This document shows, in pieces, positions 1 through 5,922 of a stretch of DNA of 9,571 nt. Every line of letters starts with the position of its first letter. Positions within the stretch are counted from its first letter, which is position 1. Both the position numbers and the translations under genes were made by a program. The DNA is taken from NCBI GenBank assembly GCA_947176565.1, contig CAMWRC010000029.1, positions 1 to 9,571 on the forward strand. Direction: 5' to 3'. This DNA is from an uncultured Ruminococcus sp. Its GTDB lineage: Bacteria; Bacillota; Clostridia; Oscillospirales; Ruminococcaceae. A model generated the notes under the pieces. The model was not told the DNA's origin. It did not search any database and was given only the letters and a program-made list of their open reading frames with translations.

Positions 1-18
1 AGAATTATATATCTGCAT
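1..18 (-). CDS. 5' end of an unidentified gene leaving the window
   Basis: An ATG at 18-16 opens a frame reading MQIYNS up to the window edge. It is preceded by an AAAGGA ribosome binding site (31-26) eight to nine bases upstream and by a good -35/-10 promoter. Only six codons are visible, so no function can be given. The call rests on the promoter, ribosome binding site and start codon lying in order, not on protein similarity. Confidence 0.45.
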
Positions 19-35
19 AAAAAATTCCTTTCTGA

Positions 36-65
36 ATTATAATATATTTGCCTTATATTTATCAA
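36..65 (-). promoter_or_regulatory. Sigma-A type promoter of the left-edge gene
   Basis: On the minus strand TTGATA (65-60) and TATAAT (41-36) are separated by 18 bp, close to the consensus for the housekeeping sigma factor. The expected transcription start near 30 would leave a leader of only about 12 nt, with the ribosome binding site at its very 5' end. That is tight, and the region is very A/T-rich, so a chance match is possible. Confidence 0.5.
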
Positions 66-205
66 GTGCATCAAAAACTTTATGGTATACAACCTGATTC
101 GGATAAAGAAACAAAACTATAATAATCCTTGTTAAACTTAAATATTTGCAGCAGGATAAAAAGATGCTGAATTTTTGGGTATATAAACCGGTCTTACTGC
201 CATTA

Positions 206-718
206 TTATACCCCACTGACTGCCTGACAGGAATCAGCCAAATCACCGAGATGCTTAAATTCACCGTTTCTGAGAATTTCAGCTATGTTTTCAAGTGTTT
301 TCAAAGTATTTTCTTTTGTTGAAAAATTAGCAAGTATTCTTTTACCTAATAAAACGTAATATGTTGATATAGTTGTATAAAGTGTAGGGTGTGCGGAATT
401 ATCCTCAAAATATTTAACTGTTTTCTTGTCGGTTTCAAGATGGGCAAAAATATAAATACTCTTAATATTATCTTCTGCCCGTGAATTATTATCAGAACTT
501 TCAATGCAGAACTTGAACTGGACTTCAAAATGAAAGTCAATTTTTCTCCAGTTTCTCCAGTCGTTGTCCTTACGGATAATCTGAAAATAAGTATCCTGAA
601 CTTTGGCTTTTGTGGGATTTTCAGGCTTACGATAATCGGAAAGACAAAAATCCTTTGTGTTGTTGAAAAAGTCTTTGATAAGCTGCTTTGTTTCATCTGA
701 AATAGTAATGTTTTCCAT
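206..718 (-). CDS. Hypothetical protein, 170 residues, unrecognised
   Basis: I do not recognise this protein. It looks soluble: no signal peptide and no membrane segment are visible. It is rich in charged and aromatic residues, with an aromatic stretch around W54, W57, F62, F64 and F68. The region around 60-95 alternates hydrophobic and polar residues as in beta strands, and residues 115-150 look helical. Cysteines are at 25, 71 and 164 without a metal-site pattern. The ATG at 718 is supported by GGAGG (730-726) seven bases upstream and by an extended -10 promoter just before it. It is 133 bp beyond cysE and appears to be its own transcription unit. No clear terminator follows. It could be an accessory or lineage-specific gene. 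The reading frame is quite certain and the function is unknown. Confidence 0.75.
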   Translation of the reverse strand: MENITISDETKQLIKDFFNNTKDFCLSDYRKPENPTKAKVQDTYFQIIRKDNDWRNWRKIDFHFEVQFKFCIESSDNNSRAEDNIKSIYIFAHLETDKKTVKYFEDNSAHPTLYTTISTYYVLLGKRILANFSTKENTLKTLENIAEILRNGEFKHLGDLADSCQAVSGV

Positions 719-725
719 AATATAA

Positions 726-756
726 CCTCCATGATAAATTTGTTATAATTATAGCA
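726..756 (-). promoter_or_regulatory. Extended -10 promoter and ribosome binding site of the 170-residue protein gene
   Basis: TGCTATAAT (756-748) is a perfect TGn-extended -10 element on the minus strand. The predicted start near 741 gives a leader of about 22 nt that contains GGAGG (730-726), seven bases before the ATG at 718. At the 17-bp spacing the -35 position (776-771) reads CCGAAG, unlike TTGACA. The promoter therefore probably relies on the extended -10, on an activator, or on both. Confidence 0.65.
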
Positions 757-760
757 CGCT

Positions 761-777
761 TTCGGACATTCTTCGGA
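761..777 (-). repeat. Two TCCGAA direct repeats in 11-bp phase upstream of the promoter
   Basis: On the minus strand TCCGAA occurs at 777-772 and again at 766-761, 11 bp apart, about one helical turn. The distal copy covers the -35 position of the extended -10 promoter. Same-face direct repeats at this place would suit a dimeric activator or repressor. No known regulator site was recognised, and a six-base repeat can occur by chance. Confidence 0.4.
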
Positions 778-789
778 TTTTTTTCAGGC

Positions 790-803
790 ACTTTTTAAAA
801 AGT
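790..803. repeat. 14-bp perfect palindrome ACTTTTTAAAAAGT
   Basis: A perfect 14-bp palindrome lies in the gap between cysE and the 170-residue protein gene. It contains only two G:C pairs and has no T-tract after it on either strand, so it is not a convincing intrinsic terminator. It could be an operator or simply A/T-rich coincidence. No better terminator for cysE was found in 719-851. Confidence 0.3.
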
Positions 804-851
804 TCTCCGTTATGCACAAAAATATCACACAGAATATATACATAATAACTG

Positions 852-1505
852 TTATTTTTTCAGTTTGGCAATTTCTTTTTTCAGCGAATCAATTTCCGCA
901 TGAAGTCTGCATATTTCCTGAGATACAGGGTCGGGAATGTGAATCTGGTCAATATCGGAGGTAACCTTGTGAACCTTTTTTCCGTTCATTCTGACGATAT
1001 GTGCCGGAACTCCGACAGCTGTGCAGTTATCGGGGATAGCATTGAGTACGACAGCATTTGCGGCTATTTTCACATTGTTTCCTACAGTAAAAGGTCCGAG
1101 AACTTTTGCTCCTGCACCTACAAGTACATTGTTTCCCAGAGTCGGGTGACGTTTTCCCTTGTCTTTACCCGTACCGCCAAGGGTTACTCCCTGATACAGC
1201 AGACAGTTATCGCCTATGACAGCCGTTTCTCCGATTACAACGCCCATTCCATGATCTATAAAAAGACCTTTTCCTATTTTTGCTCCGGGATGAATTTCGA
1301 TTCCGGTCTTGCTGCGCGCCCACTGTGAGATAATCCGTGCAGCTGTGAATCTTCTGTGCCGGTAGAACCAGTGCGCGATACGATAACAGCGGACAGCTCT
1401 CAATGTCGGATATGTCAGCAGGATTTCTAGTGTCCCTCTTGCGGCGGGGTCGCTTTTTCGTATCAGTTGTATATCACGTCTTATTGTTTTGATTATATTA
1501 AACAA
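852..1505 (-). CDS. cysE: Serine O-acetyltransferase CysE
   Basis: Transfers acetyl from acetyl-CoA to L-serine to give O-acetylserine, the precursor of cysteine, in the cytoplasm. An N-terminal helical part (about 1-65) is followed by hexapeptide repeats of a left-handed beta helix (about 66-172). Family signatures include [11 protein letters not shown] (68-78), [15 protein letters not shown] (84-98), GVTLGGTG (106-113) and GVPAHIV (165-171). His85 matches the catalytic histidine (His158 in E. coli), and Glu70 takes the place of the paired Asp143. At 217 residues this is the short form common in Firmicutes, without the long N-terminal region of the enteric enzyme. A charged helix (195-217) ends the protein. 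The start is TTG, because GAGGTG (1516-1511) sits just before it and no in-frame ATG or GTG lies nearby upstream. The gene follows the U32-like pair after 63 bp. Confidence 0.95.
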   Translation of the reverse strand: MFNIIKTIRRDIQLIRKSDPAARGTLEILLTYPTLRAVRCYRIAHWFYRHRRFTAARIISQWARSKTGIEIHPGAKIGKGLFIDHGMGVVIGETAVIGDNCLLYQGVTLGGTGKDKGKRHPTLGNNVLVGAGAKVLGPFTVGNNVKIAANAVVLNAIPDNCTAVGVPAHIVRMNGKKVHKVTSDIDQIHIPDPVSQEICRLHAEIDSLKKEIAKLKK

Positions 1506-1516
1506 TTCAGCACCTC
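1506..1516 (-). promoter_or_regulatory. Ribosome binding site fixing the TTG start of cysE
   Basis: GAGGTG at 1516-1511 lies five bases before TTG at 1505. The ATG that overlaps it (1518-1516) is out of frame and meets a stop after three codons. The first in-frame ATG (codon 87) is inside the catalytic domain. This makes TTG the only sensible start. Confidence 0.75.
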
Positions 1517-1521
1517 ATTTA

Positions 1522-1535
1522 TAATCACTAATCAC
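1522..1535 (-). repeat. Tandem 7-bp repeat GTGATTA x2 upstream of cysE
   Basis: GTGATTA occurs twice back to back on the minus strand, 17 bp before the cysE start, in the A/T-rich 63-bp gap after the U32-like gene. A TATAAA (1523-1518) overlaps its end but has no -35 at a proper distance, so I do not call a promoter. The meaning is unknown. Confidence 0.35.
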
Positions 1536-1568
1536 TTGCAATAAATATTGATAATTCATAATAAATAA

Positions 1569-2537
1569 TCAGAATGCCGTTTTGATAATTCCTTGTGAAA
1601 CGAGCTGGCACATCAGCAGAAGTCTTGCCTCGTCACGGCATTCCGGTTTTACCATGTAATACATATAATGCTCGATAAGGTTAAAAAGTTCTATCGTACG
1701 TCCTTCGATTTTGAACTGTCCGAATCCCATAGGCACATATTTTTCCCATATATCGTCTGGAGAAATGTGCGTACTGAGTTTACTGGACTGGAAAACTGTA
1801 CGTCCCGTGCAGCTGCATTCAGCGATTTTTCTGTTTACATACGGCTTGTACTCCTCGTATTCCATGAAATCCTCGTAGTCAAATTCCAGAGAACCGCCTT
1901 TTCTGAGATGTTCATTATAGGCAAGCTGTTCCGCACCAATAAGCTGATAATGCGCTGAACGCCTCGGACAGCCGGGATTGCAGCAGGCATTAACCAGAAG
2001 TTCGCATTTATCCTTGTGCGGAAGCTTTTCAAGTATGTCAAATTTATTATTCAGGTCATAGTCAATTACAACTATACTGTATTTTTTTTCAAGTTCATCT
2101 GAAAGCCGTTCAGGGTCTGTGATGCGCTTACAGGTTGAACTTGTAAGTTTATATTTCGGATATGTTTCGCGGATATAGTTCTCCAGAATTTCAGATGCTA
2201 CAATTACTTCATTTAGTCCGTTATCCGCAAGCTTCATAACTGTATTGCAAAATTCATCGTGCAGATGTTCCTCTTTTATAAGCGGATTTGTGAATGTGAA
2301 TCTCAGCGGGATTCCGCGGCGGTTGAATGAAGCTATAACCTGCCGTATAAAATCCTTGCTGCACTTTCCGTACTGAAAGCGACCGCCGTTCCACACAGAC
2401 GGCGGAAATACGCCGTATACTGAGGCGATTTCAACACCGTCGCGGAAATATGCCGGAAATCGTTTCAGCATCTCTGCAAAAACTATATTGAAAGTATAGT
2501 GCTTTGTAAAATCAGGAAGATGAAATTTAACTTTCAT
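1569..2537 (-). CDS. U32/UbiUV-like TIM-barrel protein, paralogue A (putative [4Fe-4S])
   Basis: A 322-residue soluble protein of unknown function and the second of two tandem paralogues. What can be seen: an N-terminal MKVKFHLPDF strand; VEIASVYGVFPPSVWNGG (35-52); LRFTFTNP (78-85); LTSSTCKRITDPE (131-143); IVVIDYD (155-161); LLVNACCNPGCPRRSAHY (180-197); and GFGQFKIEGRT (271-281). The successive beta-alpha units and the KIEGR signature recall peptidase-U32 proteins. The CC-x3-C (185, 186, 190) resembles the C-x3-C cluster site of UbiV. Cysteines 59, 97, 136, 178, 185, 186, 190 and 241 are shared with paralogue B; 243, 300 and 310 are not. The ATG at 2537 follows GGAGA with good spacing, 16 bp after paralogue B. 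The U32-like assignment is inference from motifs; the real role could be RNA modification, cofactor chemistry or something new. Confidence 0.75.
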   Translation of the reverse strand: MKVKFHLPDFTKHYTFNIVFAEMLKRFPAYFRDGVEIASVYGVFPPSVWNGGRFQYGKCSKDFIRQVIASFNRRGIPLRFTFTNPLIKEEHLHDEFCNTVMKLADNGLNEVIVASEILENYIRETYPKYKLTSSTCKRITDPERLSDELEKKYSIVVIDYDLNNKFDILEKLPHKDKCELLVNACCNPGCPRRSAHYQLIGAEQLAYNEHLRKGGSLEFDYEDFMEYEEYKPYVNRKIAECSCTGRTVFQSSKLSTHISPDDIWEKYVPMGFGQFKIEGRTIELFNLIEHYMYYMVKPECRDEARLLLMCQLVSQGIIKTAF

Positions 2538-2553
2538 AATTTTCTCCAGTGTA

Positions 2554-3492
2554 TCAGTTAAAATTGAGTGCTTTTGTATTCTCCATGGCTTTCAGAAGCG
2601 TGAAACGTGCTTCATCGCGGTATTCCGGTTTTGCTATGTAATACATATACGTTTCTATGATATTCAGATGACCTGCTGTTCTTCCCTCAATTTTGAACTG
2701 TTCAAATCCCATAGGAACATATTTTTCCCATATATCATCGGGAGAAATATGAGTTCTGAGACTGCGTATTTCAAAGATTCCACGCTGTGAATATGGACAG
2801 TCACGGAAGTGCTGAGCGTCATATTTATCCGCATTGAAAGGCAGATTCGGATATTTTCTGATATGTTCGTTGTATGCAATCTGCTGTTCTCCTATGGAGT
2901 AATAATGCGCTGAACGCCGCGGGCAATTCGGTTCACAGCAGGCATTGACCAGAAGTTCACAGTCGGCTTTACGCGGAAGTTTTCCGAGAACTTCAAAATT
3001 ATTGTTGAAATCATAGTCAACAACTACAATACTGTAATCTTTTTCAAGTTCTTCTATAAGCTTTTCAGGGTCTGTGATACGCTTGCACGTTGAACTTGTA
3101 AGCTTATAATTTGGAAAATTTCGTCTTATATATTCCTCAAGAAGCGGAGACATAACAATAGCTTCATTCATGCCGTTATCGGCGAGATTGAGTACCATAT
3201 TGCAGAATTTGTCGCTGAGATGCTTTTTTTCAAGAGCCGGATTTGTGAATGTGAATCTCAGAGGGATTCCGCGGTCATTAAAAGCTTTGATGACCTGTTT
3301 TACAAACGGACGTTCACACGTTCCGCCCTGAGTACGTCCGCCGTTCCAGACTGACGGCGGAAAAACTCCGTAGAATGAAGCAATTTCAACGCCTTCGCGG
3401 AAAAACTCCGGACGATTTTTCAGCATATCGGCAAATAATAAATTTAACTTGAATCTGCCTGCAAAATCGGGCAGATGAAATCTGACTCTCAT
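2554..3492 (-). CDS. U32/UbiUV-like TIM-barrel protein, paralogue B (putative [4Fe-4S])
   Basis: A 312-residue soluble protein, about two-thirds identical to the next gene over the first 210 residues (my hand alignment, 142 of 210). The blocks VEIASFYGVFPPSVWNGG (35-52), LTSSTCKRITDPE (131-143), LLVNACCEPNCPRRSAHY (180-197), THISPDDIWEKYVPMGF (247-263) and FKIEGRT (266-272) are nearly unchanged. The segment at about 212-245 and the C-terminal tail differ. Cys232 aligns with Cys241 of paralogue A, so a fourth ligand to go with Cys185/186/190 is available in both. The start is taken as ATG at 3492, because AGGAG lies seven to eight bases upstream and the N terminus then matches the paralogue; an in-frame GTG at 3501 would add only MFF. 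The gene follows hydE after 35 bp, so it may share its transcript. The function is unknown; it belongs to the same motif-based family as paralogue A. Confidence 0.75.
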   Translation of the reverse strand: MRVRFHLPDFAGRFKLNLLFADMLKNRPEFFREGVEIASFYGVFPPSVWNGGRTQGGTCERPFVKQVIKAFNDRGIPLRFTFTNPALEKKHLSDKFCNMVLNLADNGMNEAIVMSPLLEEYIRRNFPNYKLTSSTCKRITDPEKLIEELEKDYSIVVVDYDFNNNFEVLGKLPRKADCELLVNACCEPNCPRRSAHYYSIGEQQIAYNEHIRKYPNLPFNADKYDAQHFRDCPYSQRGIFEIRSLRTHISPDDIWEKYVPMGFEQFKIEGRTAGHLNIIETYMYYIAKPEYRDEARFTLLKAMENTKALNFN

Positions 3493-3527
3493 AAAAAACA
3501 CTCCTGTCTGTAATCAGGTTTTCAGGA

Positions 3528-4547
3528 TTATCGTATACAGTCTCCGCGTTCCATTGAAACTTCATATCCGGCGCGTTCAATATCGGCAATGATATTTGAA
3601 AGTTCCTCGGTACTCTTATTATTGTACAGTTCGTACTTGTCGCGTGAATCGTCAGGGGAAATATTCGGCATTACGACATTACAGCCGGTTTGCAGTCCGA
3701 GTATTCTGCCGTCAGGAGAGATAGTTCCGAGAGCCGTTGTGGCAGGCAGAAGCACTTCCGAAAGCATAAGACGGATAATTCCAAGAAGCCGGACGGTAAG
3801 TCCGACAGTTCCTCCGGCGCAGCCGGAAAAAGGCGTTGCATGATGTGGAACAAATGGTCCTATACCCACCATATGTGGATTAAGATTCTGCAAAAAACGC
3901 AGGTCGGCGATAATATTATCAACAGTCTGAAACGGCGCGCCTACCATGAATCCTGCACCCACCTGATAACCTTCCACTTTTAAATTATACAGGCAATTTA
4001 TACGTTTGTCAAGTATCATTTTCGGAGGGTGCAGTTTTTGGTAAAGTTCAGTATCTGCTGCTTCGTGCCGGAGCAGATAGCGGTCAGCACCGGCGCGTTT
4101 CATGAGTCTGTAGCTTTCCGGCGTGCGTTCTCCGAGTGACAGAGTAACTGCACAGTCCGGACATTTTTCCTTTATCTGCGTGATTATGCGGCACATTCGT
4201 TCATCGGTATAGTAATCATCTTCGCCGCCCTGTAGTACGAACGTCCGGAATCCCCGTTTATATCCGGATTCAGCGCAGCTGATTATTTTATTTTCCGTCA
4301 GGCGGAATCTTTCAGCAGATTTGTTGCTGCATCTGATTCCGCAATAGAGACAGTCATTGCGGCAGAATGATGATATTTCAATAAGACCGCGGAGAAATAC
4401 TTTGTTTCCGTAATATTTCCGTCTTGTTTCGTCGGCTCTCTGACGAAGAATCTGAGCAGTATTTTTATCATCAGTTTCAATAAGCTGCTTTAATTCTTTA
4501 TCAGTAAGGTTGTTGTTTTCATGTAACTTTTCGACTAATTCAATCAT
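3528..4547 (-). CDS. hydE: [FeFe]-hydrogenase H-cluster radical SAM maturase HydE
   Basis: HydE is a radical S-adenosylmethionine enzyme that works with HydG and HydF to build the diiron subcluster of [FeFe]-hydrogenase in the cytoplasm. Counting from a GTG at 4556, the radical SAM motif CRNDCLYC has cysteines 65, 69 and 72, preceded by FLRGLIEISSFC. FVLQGGED (106-113) is the SAM-binding GGE region. LRHEAADTELYQKLHP (162-177) and VGIGPFVPHHATPF (230-243) are typical of HydE. The C-terminal cysteine trio that binds an accessory cluster in some HydE proteins is missing. I prefer ATG at 4547 (339 residues): it starts MIELVEKL, like other family members, and follows the nadA stop after one base. 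GTG at 4556 would add three residues and overlap nadA by 8 nt. PylB-like enzymes are the main alternative. HydF and HydG are not in the window. Confidence 0.9.
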   Translation of the reverse strand: MIELVEKLHENNNLTDKELKQLIETDDKNTAQILRQRADETRRKYYGNKVFLRGLIEISSFCRNDCLYCGIRCSNKSAERFRLTENKIISCAESGYKRGFRTFVLQGGEDDYYTDERMCRIITQIKEKCPDCAVTLSLGERTPESYRLMKRAGADRYLLRHEAADTELYQKLHPPKMILDKRINCLYNLKVEGYQVGAGFMVGAPFQTVDNIIADLRFLQNLNPHMVGIGPFVPHHATPFSGCAGGTVGLTVRLLGIIRLMLSEVLLPATTALGTISPDGRILGLQTGCNVVMPNISPDDSRDKYELYNNKSTEELSNIIADIERAGYEVSMERGDCIR

Positions 4548-4548
4548 A

Positions 4549-5484
4549 TCAGCCACCGAGTCTTATCATCTCATCAATGCACTTTCTTGCTGATTTGATA
4601 AGTTCGTCACTCATAATAATCTCAAATGCATCGCTGTCTGATTTTCCTGAAATTCCCATGAGTGAATTATAAACATCGGGCAAAGTAGTGAGTTTCATAT
4701 TGCGGCATACAAGATTTTTAGTAACAGGATAGAATTTCTTATCAGGACAGTCATATTGCAGATGTTCAGCAATGGAAGTTTCTGTTCCAATTATAAATTC
4801 CCTGCAATCAGATTTTTTTGCAAAGTCCATAATACCACTTGTTGAACCTACATAATCAGCCATTGCAGTCACAGCAGGAACACATTCAGGGTGAACAAGT
4901 AAAATAGCGTCAGGGTGTTCTGCTTTTGCCTTTTTTACTTCACTTACTGTTACTGCCGCATGAGTAGGACAGCCGCCGTGCAGAAGCTTTATATCTTTTT
5001 CGGGAATCTGATTTTTTACCCAGCTTCCCAAATTACAGTCAGGAATAAACAGAATCTTATCTGTATCAAGTGATTTTACAATTCTCAATGCACTTGATGA
5101 TGTAACACATACATCGCATACGGTTTTAAGTTCAGCAGTAGTATTTATATACGCAACAACAGTTCTGTCAGGGTCAGAAGCTTTAATCTGTTCAATCATG
5201 TCCTTTTCCATCTGCTCAGCCATAGGACAGCCTGCATCTTTATTTGCAAGAAATACACGCTTTTCAGGAGAAAGCATTTTTGCAGTTTCAGCCATGAAGT
5301 GAACTCCGCAGAAAAGAATATTTTCCGCATCAGTATTAGCAGCATCAACGCTGAGTTTATAGCTGTCGCCGGTATAGTCAGCGATTTCAAGTATTTCATG
5401 TGCCTGATAGCTGTGTGCAAGAACAGCTGTATTTGTTTCTTTTTTAAGTTTCAGGATTTTCTCCTGTAATTCACGTACTGTCAT
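4549..5484 (-). CDS. nadA: Quinolinate synthase NadA
   Basis: Condenses iminoaspartate with dihydroxyacetone phosphate to form quinolinate, the start of de novo NAD synthesis; an oxygen-sensitive [4Fe-4S] enzyme of the cytoplasm. At 311 residues it is the usual length of the compact form. The three cluster ligands are evident: Cys59 in FCGVHFMAE, Cys172 in GGCPTHA and Cys260 in CRNMK. HSYQ (24-27), YINTTAE (112-118), PDCNLGSWV (148-156) and HPEC (198-201) are active-site segments of the family. The ATG at 5484 follows AAAGGGA with good spacing, 18 bp after ridA. The gene abuts hydE and is probably translationally coupled to it. The usual partners nadB and nadC are not in the window, so the iminoaspartate source must be encoded elsewhere. 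Confidence 0.96.
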   Translation of the reverse strand: MTVRELQEKILKLKKETNTAVLAHSYQAHEILEIADYTGDSYKLSVDAANTDAENILFCGVHFMAETAKMLSPEKRVFLANKDAGCPMAEQMEKDMIEQIKASDPDRTVVAYINTTAELKTVCDVCVTSSSALRIVKSLDTDKILFIPDCNLGSWVKNQIPEKDIKLLHGGCPTHAAVTVSEVKKAKAEHPDAILLVHPECVPAVTAMADYVGSTSGIMDFAKKSDCREFIIGTETSIAEHLQYDCPDKKFYPVTKNLVCRNMKLTTLPDVYNSLMGISGKSDSDAFEIIMSDELIKSARKCIDEMIRLGG

Positions 5485-5502
5485 AATAATTCCCTTTCTG
5501 AA

Positions 5503-5880
5503 TCAGAGAGCAGTTTCAGCAATAACTTCCACTTCAACGAGAACATTTTTCGGAAGCGTCTTTACAGCTACACAGCTTCTTGCCGGCAGTGAGGTAAAAT
5601 ATTTTCCGTAAATTTCATTGAATGCCCCGAAGTCGTTCATATCAGCGAGAAAACAGGTAGTTTTCACGGCCTTTTCAAATGATGAACCGGCAGCTTCCAG
5701 AACAGCTCCGAGATTTTTCATGACCTGCTCTGTCTGTTCCTGAATAGTAACAGCTTCGATTGCATTTGTTTCCGGATTTATAGCAATCTGTCCGCTTGTG
5801 TATACCATATTTCCGGAGACAACTGCCTGAGAATAAGGACCTACTGCCTTCGGTGCTTTTTCTGTATGAATCTTAGTCAT
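5503..5880 (-). CDS. ridA: Enamine/imine deaminase RidA
   Basis: A small trimeric cytoplasmic protein of the YjgF/YER057c/UK114 family. It hydrolyses reactive 2-aminoacrylate and 2-aminocrotonate, made by PLP-dependent dehydratases such as IlvA, to 2-keto acids and ammonia, protecting PLP enzymes. Visible marks are KAVGPYSQAV (11-20), YTSGQIAINPET (27-38), FLADMNDFGAFNEIY (77-91) and PARSCVAV (99-106); Arg101 corresponds to the substrate-binding arginine of the family, and an EVEVIAE end follows. The start is placed at ATG 5880 (125 residues), where AAGAAAGGA lies about nine bases upstream and the length matches the family. An in-frame ATG at 5916 would add 12 residues but lies within a hairpin and lacks family support. 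The position 42 bp after ilvA fits its known role with that enzyme. Confidence 0.95.
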   Translation of the reverse strand: MTKIHTEKAPKAVGPYSQAVVSGNMVYTSGQIAINPETNAIEAVTIQEQTEQVMKNLGAVLEAAGSSFEKAVKTTCFLADMNDFGAFNEIYGKYFTSLPARSCVAVKTLPKNVLVEVEVIAETAL

Positions 5881-5899
5881 TTCAATCAAATCCTTTCTT

Positions 5900-5917
5900 G
5901 ATGAACAGTAGTTCATC
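5900..5917 (-). promoter_or_regulatory. Perfect 7-bp hairpin between ilvA and ridA
   Basis: GATGAAC and GTTCATC form a perfect 7-bp inverted repeat around a 4-nt TACT loop, between the ilvA stop and the ridA ribosome binding site. No T-run follows, so it is not an intrinsic terminator. It may stabilise or mark a processing point of the mRNA, or affect ridA translation, since it ends about three bases before the AGAAAGGA element. Confidence 0.55.
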
Positions 5918-5922
5918 TAAAA

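Noticed and set aside
142..165. CAGCA/TGCTG inverted repeat downstream of the 170-residue gene as a terminator
   Set aside because: A five-bp stem around an 11-nt loop and no T-tract after the stem; not convincing.
37..264. Minus-strand frame of 75 codons running past the end of the 170-residue gene
   Set aside because: It begins with a GTG inside that gene without a ribosome binding site, gives no recognisable protein, and its end runs through the promoter of the left-edge gene.
346..732. Open frame of 128 codons overlapping the 170-residue gene on the same strand
   Set aside because: Its ATG lies at the ribosome binding site of the 170-residue gene and it has none of its own. The product is low in complexity, and the overlapped frame has better start signals.
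790..803. A/T palindrome as terminator of cysE
   Set aside because: The stem would hold mostly A:U pairs and no T-tract follows in either direction, so intrinsic termination is unlikely.
1518..1541. Promoter for cysE (TTGCAA with TATAAA)
   Set aside because: The spacing is only 12 bp, far from the usual 16-18, and the whole gap is A/T-rich.
3493..3527. Possible anti-ribosome-binding-site pairing before paralogue B (TCCTG with CAGGA)
   Set aside because: Only five base pairs across a 16-nt loop; too weak and too likely by chance to call a regulatory hairpin.
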